Shown here in pieces: positions 1 to 10,200 of a stretch of 46,024 nucleotides of DNA (the first letter of the stretch is position 1; every line of letters starts with the position of its first letter). Source of the DNA: a virus; IMG/VR virus record IMGVR_UViG_3300042475_003616, positions 1-46,024 of that record. One strand, given 5' to 3'. Below the pieces are notes generated by a model. It made no database searches and was not told the origin of the DNA. It was given only the letters and a program-made list of their open reading frames with translations. Both the position numbers and the translations under genes were made by a program.

Positions 1-1161
1 ACGATCATATTGAAGAAATAGATTTTTTTTATTAAACATGGAATTATTAAATCCCGTTAAAAATCTTAGATCTATAAAATCATTATTATCAATTTTATTT
101 AAAAAATTTATTACGTTTGTCTGATAGGATAATAATTTTTGATTATTTTTTTCAAAATAAACGCCACTATATTGAGTTACAATATTATTGATTTCCCCAG
201 ATAAGTAAAATATTCCACTTAAAGGTATTTGCTTAATTTGGGGTTCATTCATATACCCCATTACCGTTATTCCCCACGGGTTTGTAAATTCTCCCGTTGC
301 AATTCTTTTATAACCAGTAATTTCTGTTCTGTATCCAGTAATTGCGGTATAGCTACCAGTAACACCGGTTGTTATAAAATTTGTCGTATATGAAGATGCA
401 GAAGCGAAATTATAAACAAAACCACTAACAACATTAATTATTTCGTAGTCAAATAAAGATGGTGAAGACAAAATAATATCTTCTATATAACCAATAAAAT
501 TTTGATTATTGCTATATAAAGATGCGGCTTGCGGATTATATCCAATATATAAGTTATTTGGGTCAAAAAAGTATTCATTTCTTACCCCAAAATGGGTATT
601 AACCATTTGATTTTTATTAAAATCGATATGCCCATAATTGATATTATTATTATTTATAATTAAATAAACAATAGATTTATCGTTAATCTTCGTGTTTGAT
701 ATTGAAATTTCTGGCCCAGTATTTTTAAAGTACTCAAAATACAAATAATTATTTGCGGTAACCCCAAACTCAAATCCTTTATAATAAAAACCGCTAACAA
801 TGTTTCCATTTAAAGATATAAATTCTTTATTATTTTCCTCGATAGAAGATAGTAATACCCCGCCATTATAATTTAATTTATCTAAAGATAAAATATATGA
901 AAAATTTTTAAAATCAAAAGAAGAATCTTCTAAATTTTCTAAAACTATATAATTACCAGAAATAAAACCAGCATTAGATTTTTCAGTCCAAAAAGACCCA
1001 GTATCTGGAAAAATATACCCAGTTATAATATGTTTGTCTTTGCCAAAATTCGATATAATCACGTTATCACTAAGATTTTCAAAATTAAAAAAACATGATA
1101 ATTTTTTATTAAAATTGGAAGAAGTATAATTAGCAAAGAAATTTAAAGCCCCAGTATTCAT
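1..1161 (-). CDS. LamG-like tail/fibre structural protein, C-terminus outside window
   Basis: An open frame of 387 codons reads on the minus strand from ATG at 1161 to the window edge without a stop, so the C-terminus is missing. The protein is rich in Asn, Tyr, Phe and Gly. Residues about 80-250 show the alternating strand pattern of concanavalin/LamG-like lectin folds, ending in the typical 'LYIGYN...FIGYIEDIILSS' segment. A Gly-Thr-rich stretch with TGY/TGV steps follows. The start directly abuts the stop of the upstream gene (1162) and has no Shine-Dalgarno sequence, so translation is probably coupled. Its position downstream of the tape measure and two distal tail genes fits a tail-tip or receptor-binding component. 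The fold is inferred from pattern only; binding partner unknown. Confidence 0.6.
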   Translation of the reverse strand, partial: MNTGALNFFANYTSSNFNKKLSCFFNFENLSDNVIISNFGKDKHIITGYIFPDTGSFWTEKSNAGFISGNYIVLENLEDSSFDFKNFSYILSLDKLNYNGGVLLSSIEENNKEFISLNGNIVSGFYYKGFEFGVTANNYLYFEYFKNTGPEISISNTKINDKSIVYLIINNNNINYGHIDFNKNQMVNTHFGVRNEYFFDPNNLYIGYNPQAASLYSNNQNFIGYIEDIILSSPSLFDYEIINVVSGFVYNFASASSYTTNFITTGVTGSYTAITGYRTEITGYKRIATGEFTNPWGITVMGYMNEPQIKQIPLSGIFYLSGEINNIVTQYSGVYFEKNNQKLLSYQTNVINFLNKIDNNDFIDLRFLTGFNNSMFNKKNLFLQYDR

Positions 1162-2718
1162 TTAAAAATTTAAAATAGCCCCTTTCTTAATCTCGAATTC
1201 GTAAACAATCCCATTATCAGAAGTATCTCCATAAGTTATATTTTTTTCTAATAATAATTCATCTTCAGGAGAAAAATCATTCATAGCACTATCTAATAAA
1301 TCAAGAGCTTCGTTTATAATTTGGCCATCCATTCCAGTTTGTTTAGTTACCGCCGTGCCTTTTATACTAGCAGACCCACGATTTTTAGCTTGAAAGTCAA
1401 ATGCCCCGCCACTACCATTTGTAAACTGTATTGGGATGAAAACATCTACAGATGGATTAACCTCAATATCATAATCAAAAGATATGTAATCATTATCCCC
1501 CCCTGGCATTACATCTTCGTTATTATAAGATACACTCACATCCGCAGTAATATCTGCACCTCTATTTATTGTAATAGAATAACTAACTGGATTATTTAAA
1601 TTTAATTTATTCGTTTGACTCGGAGAGTTTTTGGAAAATTCTTCTTCACATAAGCTGGCAAAATCATATTGTTCTATAATACCGTCAATAACCTCATCTC
1701 TTAATTTCATAGATATTTTACTATCAAAAGTAACTGTTCCAGAAATTGTTACCGTAACAATATCTCTTACATGGTCATAATCAGTAGTAAAATTAAAATA
1801 TCTTTTTTGACCTCCGGCCGGAAAAGTATTGTATGTAAAACTAAAATTAACGGTATCTGTTTCATCATTTTCTGAAAAATTAAGGTCCGCTGGGTCTGGA
1901 TCTAGAGTAGCCTCTGCACCCATCTTACCGAACGCATCATTTGCTAATTGAAAAGCGCCTATTTCACCAATTTGACTACGGACTGTAGAAATATTTGTTC
2001 TAATATTTCCTTCTATACTTCCGCTTACTGTAACAGAATAAATACCAGCTCTATCATCATATTGAATATCAATATTATAAACCAATATAGTATCTGTAGT
2101 TGATCCTTCATTTTGCACAAAAGTTACTTCTGCGCTTATTGATCCATTGACCCTATCTGTTGTTTGTAATAATGTTTTGGGAGACAAAGACGATAATTTT
2201 GGAAATCCAAACTTAGAAATGTCAGGAGGTGTTTCTAAATTTAAACTACTTAACCAAGACTGAACTGCACCAAAGCCTTTCTTTGAAGCCGCGCGAGCTG
2301 ATGCATTACGTTTAACAGTTAATAAGCCATCTTTTCCAATCGACGCACTAATATTATCAACAGGTTCTAAAATTCCAACCGTGCCTGAAAACCAATCATC
2401 TGGATATGCTAAAAATTCAGCTCTATATTCTGCGCCTAAATAATCAGAATTTGTGACTTCTATTGATTCGCATCTAGCATAATTAGCAGAAAAACCTCCG
2501 GCACTAATAGATTGATAACCATTTAAAGCCGCATTTTGCCATCCAGCAATTGCATCTAAAATTTGATTACCCGTATTAGGACCGTCCCCACATTCATAAA
2601 TCTTTCCACCAATTACAACTCTTTTTATAGCGCAGTGTTTACCGCCCCATAAAACAATTTCATCCGAAATTCCAACAAATGGATTCGTTCCTAAACTAAT
2701 ATTTCCAAAACTTGCCAT
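1162..2718 (-). CDS. Distal tail structural protein, paralogue of the next upstream gene
   Basis: A 518-residue protein of unknown family, starting at ATG 2718. The N-terminal 130 residues are Gly/Cys-rich and include a 'SIEVTNSDYLGAEYRAEF' segment. The rest is a series of beta-rich modules of about 100 residues, each with a 'VTVSGSI' or 'VTVTISGTV' strand, a helical Ala/Asp stretch and a 'NFSFTYN'-type strand. The same alternation occurs in the 522-residue upstream neighbour, suggesting duplication. It lies third after the tape measure in the tail operon, where distal tail, hub or baseplate proteins are usually encoded. No enzymatic motif is visible. Virion structural role is inferred from context. 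Confidence 0.55.
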   Translation of the reverse strand: MASFGNISLGTNPFVGISDEIVLWGGKHCAIKRVVIGGKIYECGDGPNTGNQILDAIAGWQNAALNGYQSISAGGFSANYARCESIEVTNSDYLGAEYRAEFLAYPDDWFSGTVGILEPVDNISASIGKDGLLTVKRNASARAASKKGFGAVQSWLSSLNLETPPDISKFGFPKLSSLSPKTLLQTTDRVNGSISAEVTFVQNEGSTTDTILVYNIDIQYDDRAGIYSVTVSGSIEGNIRTNISTVRSQIGEIGAFQLANDAFGKMGAEATLDPDPADLNFSENDETDTVNFSFTYNTFPAGGQKRYFNFTTDYDHVRDIVTVTISGTVTFDSKISMKLRDEVIDGIIEQYDFASLCEEEFSKNSPSQTNKLNLNNPVSYSITINRGADITADVSVSYNNEDVMPGGDNDYISFDYDIEVNPSVDVFIPIQFTNGSGGAFDFQAKNRGSASIKGTAVTKQTGMDGQIINEALDLLDSAMNDFSPEDELLLEKNITYGDTSDNGIVYEFEIKKGAILNF

Positions 2719-2722
2719 AATT

Positions 2723-4291
2723 TTAATTTAAAATTTCAAAATATCTAGATTCACATACGCACTCTCTTTTTTTAGGAGAGAATCTAATAGATATCGTATC
2801 ACCAATTTGTGTGGCAGCTGGTTTATATAAATTTTGTTTAAAATCTGATAAAATACAGGAGCTATTAGTACTAATAGTTGATCTTTTAATTTTTAAATTG
2901 GGTAGTAGGTTTGCTTGTTTTTGTAACAATTCTTTTAATTCTGGAATTAAAAAAGTACTGTGCAAGTACAATTCATCTTGTGTATTTTCACTGTTTATTT
3001 TTTTTCTTTCTTTTGTTTCGCCACCGTCTCCTTCGGGATAAAGTAAAGAATCGTTATCTGAAAAACTGTATTTGTAATCAATACTTCCTTCCCCATAATT
3101 TCTAGAAATAGATTCAGAAATACATACGCCATCACCGCCAGCTCTAGTTTTAGCGCTGCCCCTGGAGCAATTAGAACCAAAAAATTGTTCAGCATTATCA
3201 TATTTATCCGGAGAACCGCTAAGCTCATTAATTGATCGTATAGCACCTCCTCCGATAATCTTACCTTGCTCCGACACAATAGTTTCATCTGCTAATTTTT
3301 GAGTTTCGACTCCATATTCCCAATATATCAATTCATTATCTTGAAGATCGAAAGAATTCGTGTATGTAACACTAACAGTGCATTTAGCTTCGTTTCTATT
3401 AAAAATTAAAGATTGATTTATTTTTGCACCTTTTAATGGATCTTTTGACCCATTAACGTAACCACTATAACTACTGAATAAATCATCAGCTTTGTTATCT
3501 AAAAAACTAGAAGCTTTTGATAATGCCGCCTGAGCTCTAGATTCTACTGCTGCTCCTTCTGTAATACCTGTAATCTCAACAGAGAATGTAGCTGTAATAA
3601 CACCGTTAGAATATTGGAAAGACCCTTGCTGGACTACTATATTAGAATTATCTGAAAGATCATTTTCTACCCATTCTTTTACATTTTCATAATTATAAGA
3701 TTGACTTTCATCATCATAATTATAATTTTTAAAAATATAAACCCCATTATCGGAAAAACCGAATAAACTTTGTAATTTATTTCTATCTCCAAGAATACCT
3801 TTTAAAATAGAATCTGCTTGTCCTCCAATATCTTCAGGAGCGTTTAATTTAATCGAACATGAATGTGTTGATATTTTTCTATGTGTGGCCGTCTGCTCGG
3901 TGTAACTTTCTGATATAGAGTCTATATATTGAGAAACTTGTTTATTCACAGAAGAAAGAATTTCATCTAGTTCGCCTTCTTTTGTAATTGTGACTGTCGC
4001 TGAATAATTTTTTATTTGAACGTCTGGACCTTCAGGTTCTGCCTGTAAATTACTAACATATCCCGAACCAAACGAAACGCCATTAATAGTGATATCTTGA
4101 TAAAAAACCGAAGAGCTAAATGCATCACTTTCTTTTCCCGCTACTTCTGTATGTGTTTGGTTAAAACTTTGTCCATTACCAATGGCCGCAGATCTGATAT
4201 TTATCTCTAAAACATTCCTTATCTTTAAATGATCACCAGCCATTTCAGATCTACGATTATAACTTACCCCAACTGCATTAGAAAAGTTCAT
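2723..4291 (-). CDS. Distal tail structural protein
   Basis: A 522-residue protein immediately after the tape measure gene; its ATG overlaps the tape measure TGA stop as ATGA, so translation is probably coupled. The N-terminal part (about 1-120) is beta-rich, with 'INGVSFGSGYVSNLQAEPEG' followed by 'NYSATVTITKEG'. Residues about 220-340 hold a 'GVITATFSVEITGI' strand, an Ala-rich helical stretch and a 'CTVSVTYTNSF' strand, the same module seen in the next gene. The C-terminal 60 residues contain four Cys. The family is not recognised. The slot after the tape measure usually encodes the distal tail protein or hub, so tail-tip structure is the best inference. Confidence 0.55.
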   Translation of the reverse strand: MNFSNAVGVSYNRRSEMAGDHLKIRNVLEINIRSAAIGNGQSFNQTHTEVAGKESDAFSSSVFYQDITINGVSFGSGYVSNLQAEPEGPDVQIKNYSATVTITKEGELDEILSSVNKQVSQYIDSISESYTEQTATHRKISTHSCSIKLNAPEDIGGQADSILKGILGDRNKLQSLFGFSDNGVYIFKNYNYDDESQSYNYENVKEWVENDLSDNSNIVVQQGSFQYSNGVITATFSVEITGITEGAAVESRAQAALSKASSFLDNKADDLFSSYSGYVNGSKDPLKGAKINQSLIFNRNEAKCTVSVTYTNSFDLQDNELIYWEYGVETQKLADETIVSEQGKIIGGGAIRSINELSGSPDKYDNAEQFFGSNCSRGSAKTRAGGDGVCISESISRNYGEGSIDYKYSFSDNDSLLYPEGDGGETKERKKINSENTQDELYLHSTFLIPELKELLQKQANLLPNLKIKRSTISTNSSCILSDFKQNLYKPAATQIGDTISIRFSPKKRECVCESRYFEILN

Positions 4292-7200
4292 ATTATATTA
4301 ATAGATTGTAACGTACGTTTTGTTCTTGGTGTTCCGGAATTTAATTTCCCATCACGAATATTAGATTTAGTTATATTATCTAAAGAACCGTATTTATCCC
4401 ATACTGTTTTTAAAGAAGTTCTCATATCTGCAATCATTGTATCGTATTTTTTAGTAATATTTGCAAAATTTGGAATATCCCCATTACGTTGACTTGAATA
4501 AGTTGTTTGTGGGCTAAAATTAATATTAAATACCGGTCCAGAATTATTAGCAGAATTTGTTTTTGCCATACCATCTTTTGGCATTTTGTAGGCCATATTC
4601 GCAACAATATTTTTAGAAGCATTCGATCCAAATTGTCTTTTTACTACTCCTTCGTAACCTCCTTCAAAAGCATGATCTCTTATAGCAGAAGCTGGTGTTT
4701 GAGTTTTTGCATCGTAAACCATTGGTTTATTATTATACATTGTAAATGTTGGTATTGAATCTGAACCAGCTTCACGTTTTTCTCTCAATTTCGCAGCACT
4801 AATTGCTGTTGGGTCAATAGCAAAATTTGGGACATATCCTTTTGCATATCTATTTTTATCTTCGTCCTCCAAAGGAACAGGTTTAGGAATAATAAATGAC
4901 TCACGATCTTTTAAATATTGTTCGGAAGGACTGTTTTTCATTAAATACGCATCAGTTTCTTGTATGAATCGATCTGTTCTATTGATACTTGCCCTTGCTT
5001 GATCAATGGGTTTTCTTTGTTCTGCTCTTAAAATTTGACGTTCTTGTGCTGCTAAATATTCAGTTTCAAATCTGTCACCCATTCCAACAGATTCAGCTGA
5101 TTTCTTTAAATATTCCATTCTCATATTTTCAGCTTCTCTACTTTTTTGGGATATTATTGCTGGTCTTTTTCCACGCCCCTGAGTATATAATATTTCTTGC
5201 TGAGATTCTTTTTCTGTAAGTTCATACATAGGAGATACAAAGTTAATACCATTGGGTAATTTTTTTGCCAAATCTTCTTCAAAATAATATTTTGTCATTA
5301 TATCTCTTTGAGCTGGATCCATCTTAGATAAACGGTCTGCTCTTGGAGACATTCTATCTCTTGCTGCGGTTGTTGCCATTTCTATATCGCGTACGCTACC
5401 ACCAGCTTGTATTACCTTTTGAACTTCTGGAGTATAAGATAAACTTTGTGAAGAAGCTACTACGGCCCCTTTAGCATCCTCTATAAAAGTCTTTGCTGCT
5501 GGTCCATAATCACTATATTTTCTTCCCAAATAGTTTCCAAGTCCCCCTAACATAGCACCTTGGGAGCCATAATATTCAGTAACATTTCCTTTTCTAGATG
5601 CTATAGTATCATTGCTTGTTCCTTCTGTTACGTACTGCTCATTCTGTGGTCGAGTTACGGAACTTAAACGTAAATCTCGACGTGTTTGTCCAGGAATATT
5701 CTGTCTTGTATAATTAAATGTTCTTCCATCTGGCATGGTATAATTAAGACGACTCGGCATTGTACTTGCTGGTCCAGGACTACCAACATAACCATTACTC
5801 ATTGGAGATTGTGTCATAGCTAATGCTGCCGCATCATATGCCCTTTGATACCATTGGTCAAACTTTGCAGGAGGTTTATTTGGACCTTCGTTATATCCTA
5901 AGTTTGCAGTTCTTTGGTTTGAATATTTTCGATTATTCCATATCATCATTCTTGTACTCATTGGTAATGAACTATCATCCCAAGGACCAAAAAACATACT
6001 CTGAGAAGCTTTTGGGCCATTATCATAATTATTGGATCTTCTTATCGGATAATTTGGTAAAGACCTTTGAGCTATTTTTCCAGCTGGACTTCCAGATTTA
6101 AACATCCACTCTCGAAAATTAAATCTTTCTTTATTATAATTCTCTTCGCCTTCTTTATAAGGAACATATACAGGAAATTCATTTTTTGCTAATTTGGGCC
6201 CCCCATAATAAGAAAACCCTAAATCTTCAAAAAATTCCATATCTTTTTTTGACCAATTTTTAAATTTTGATAAATCAACTTGGGACATAACGCTTTGGTC
6301 ATCAAAAGAATTTGCTTCTTTATCTATAGAAGCACTTCTTAATTTTCGACTCCCACGACTACGCTCAGGTCCTGATCTACCTCTTTCTCTATTTCTAATG
6401 TCGGATCTCTCATTCAGTCTTTTCCAAAGACTTGGTTTCTCTATACTACTTTCAAATAATTTAGTTCTACTAGAATAAGTTCTAAACATTGGTGAATCTG
6501 ATTGTTTACTTTGTAATAATTTAGCCCTGCTCGAATAAGTTTTTCCTAATTCATAAAAATTAGGAACAAATCCATTAGAAAACCTATCTTCATCATCCAT
6601 CCCATGACGAGCTTTAATAGAATTAATTAAACCCATACCGCTATATTTTTGTGCTTTTTTGGGTATATAACCTTGGGCTACAGTCATCATTTTTTGCATT
6701 TCACGGGTTAAAACCGCAGTCTCTCCAGTTCCAGCAAAATTTGGAATTAATTTTTCACCACTGTTTATAACTGCTGGTTCGCCATTTAAATTTGGAATAA
6801 AGAGTGGGGTATCTGTTGGTATCGCACCACCGATGCCCTTACGAATATCTTGCATTTCTTTTGTAAAAGATGGTATATATCCATTAGCTTTTGTTTTTAT
6901 TTCTTCTTTTTCAAGATCTTCTATATAAACTTCTTTTTTAGGCGGAGGTGGTGGAACTTTTTTTACAGGATCTGCTTTTGGTACGTAATCGCCTTGACCT
7001 TTAGAATTAACTTGCATTGCCGGTTGATTATTTTCTCCACCAATTATTTTTTGACCAGTTTGTTCAAAACGAATTCTATCTCTCGCAATTCTTGTAGCTT
7101 TTTCGATATCAGAAATACTACCACCACGTTTAATTGCTTCTGCAACTTCTGGTTCATTAGCTAAACTTCTAGATGATCCAACTTTTTTTCCAGTATCGCT

Positions 7201-10200
7201 ATAAATCGTAGCATTACCTTTTGCATCAATTACTTTTTCACCTTTGTATCGTCCAAGCCCACCCAATTCAGCATCAGCAGTACTATAGTATTTAGTTCGA
7301 TTACCTTCTTTAACTCCAATGACATCATTACTAGTGCCTTCTGTTATATATTCTTGATTTGGCGGTCTAGTCGCTGAAACTAAACGTAATGGCATGTCTG
7401 ACCTGCCTTTTTCACGAACCCTCTTATATGATAGAATAGTACCATCTGGTTTAACATAATTAATTTCACGAGCCATGTCTCGACCAGGAAATACTAATCT
7501 TCCATCGGCTTGGAACCCTGCTCCAGCTGCCATGGCAGCCTCTCTATACCCCAAAGGTTTTTGTTTTGAACCGTTAACGTAACCGATTGTTAAAACTTGT
7601 CCAGATCTAGAAATAGCTCTACCATCATTACCAAGACCTAAACTATCAATCCATTTGTTCATTGATTTGGGGTTTTTTGCGTTGAATGCTTTTTGAATTT
7701 CTTTACTCAATGCATCTGTTGGTTTTTTAGTAGGATTTTCTAAATAACCCCTAACAGATTTATCAATTAAATCAAACGTTTCAGGATTATCAAGCATTAG
7801 CTTTCCTGGATTTTTGATATACTGATCTATAATTTTAGCTGGATCAGTATTTATTAAATTATTATTATTGGCGGTTCTATAAGTATCAATAATTGTACTT
7901 GCAAAATCTTTACCACCTGGTAGTGTAGAATTAATATTTGCAGTATCTGGAACGGAGGACGTAATTGATATAGATGGTTTTGCTGGTGTTTGACCGCCAC
8001 TAACGGATATAGATGGTTTTACTGGTTTTGGACCACCAATTAGACTTGAAATTTTTTCAATTTCTTTTATGATATAATCAGCTTCGTTTTGATCTTTTGC
8101 GAGTCCTTGAGTAATTAAATCTTCTTTTTTAATAGCTCTTTTTTGAAGGCCTTCGAAAAGCATCGCGTTTAAAGTACTTAGTCTTTCGATACTATAATCA
8201 CGAGAATTAGATCTTACAAATTCTGATGTTATAAATCCTCTATTTGGATCATTAACCCCAAACACTCTTTGGTCAAAGTCTTCCATTCCTGTTAAATTAA
8301 CAGTTTTTGTTTTGGCAAATGGCGTATTTGCATTTTCATTTAATGCAATAATTTTATCTGCATATTCTTTTAATCTTTCTCTATATGCTTTAGCGGCCTT
8401 TTCTTTTGTATCTTTATCACCAATAGAGCCTCGTTCGCCAAGAATACCAACCACTCTACCCATTTCTCTCATTTGTCTAATATTTTCATCCATTTTTGTT
8501 GGATTATAAGTAATACCAGCAGGTAATTCATTTTGTGTTAACGCTGTAGCTTCATTAGCAATAGTCCCAATACCAATTGATTCCCCACGTTTAAATGAAA
8601 CTTTTGCAGAACGTCCATAAATTTCTGTGAAGGCTCTGAAGTCTTTATTTTTAGGATCATTCGGATCAAACAATTCAACTCCAGGAATTTCTCCAGCCAT
8701 TCCCAATGGTTTGTCAAAACCTAAACCAAGATTTTTTTGAACTAAAGAATTTATACCGGCCGCTCTTAATAAAGCTTCTTGTAATTCTTTTTCATTCGGA
8801 ACATATCCTTTTGCCATATTTACAGCTTTTTGCATCTTTCTAGTTAAGATTGCTGTTTCGCCGGTATTGGCAAAATTCGGAATTAATTTTTCACCACTAT
8901 TAATCCAAGCTCCATCCCCATTTAAATTTGGAACAAAAAGTGGATAGTCAGAACCTTTAGCTCCACCAACACCTTTTCTAATTGAATTTAATTCTTTAGC
9001 ATATGCTGGCATATATCCTTTACCAAAATTTTGAAAATCTTCTTCATCTTTAAATATATCAAAAACTATCGGCTTAATGGCTTCTGGATCAACTGGTGGA
9101 GATATAGGTACGGATTCTTTTCTAGGCGCCCCGTTTGCACTATAGTTGCCATTACCGCTTCCACCCCCACTACTCCCCCCGCTACTACCATTTCCACTAG
9201 TTTCGGAAGAATTTTCTTTAGATGACTTTTTATTTTTTCCACCCGCATCTGGAGAACTTTGTGTAGAACTTCCTTTACTAGGCGTGTCGCCACTTTCAGA
9301 ACCGTTTTCTCCGCTTTTTTTTTGTCCAGATACCGGGTCCTGTAACGCATCTCTTATATCTGTTAACAGATCGGTATGTTTTCCTAATTCTGTTACCGCT
9401 AATGTTTCTGCACTAAGATTTTTACCGAAACCTTCTCGAAGAGCGGTTGCAGTTTCTTCTGAAATCTTTGGGTCTTTTAATAACTCTTCTATAGCTGAAT
9501 CTCTTAATGGCTGAAGTACTTGATCATCAACTTTTCCACCAACTTGGATAGCTGCTAATTTATCTGCTATAGTGTCAATTAGTGTCTCAATATTACCAGA
9601 TTCAATTTGAGCGGTGACCTCTTCTTCTTTTAAGCCGACTTGTTGTCCAAATGTTTTTAATATAGTTGTAGGCAAACCTCCCAATTGCTCTTGAGGTAAT
9701 TTTTTGAATTCTTCAAAAACAGAATTTAATTGATTAAAAATATCCAGTGATAAACCTTCAACTGCTTGTTGACGAAGTGGATTATCATTTCCAATTTCCG
9801 GAATAATATTACGACCAACAATAGTACTTACTTGATCTAAAAGACCTAAACTCGCGCGACCTTTTTCTATATCTACATCTCGACCTTGAGTACCTTTATT
9901 TAAATTTATTAAGTCCCCAATTGCTTGATAAAATGGGTTTAAAAAAGTTAAATTAGTATTTGCAAACCTTTCTCTTCCACCTACCGCAGTTTGAGAGGCA
10001 GCAATAAATTCTTTCATTATTTCTCCAACTTGCTGTTCTGCCATTACAGTATTTAATTGTTTTAGAAGAGTATTTCCCAAAACAGCTTCACGTACTAAAT
10101 TTTGTAATTCTGGTGTTAGTTTTTGAGCAAGTTCTGCTTGTTGTTCTTTTGGAACATTAGCTTTTTCAAATACCCTTTTTAAATTTTCTTCAATAGATTT

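Noticed and set aside
9066-9350. Minus-strand alternative frame over the Gly/Ser linker
   Set aside because: Lies inside the tape measure gene in another frame; composition is a by-product of the low-complexity linker.
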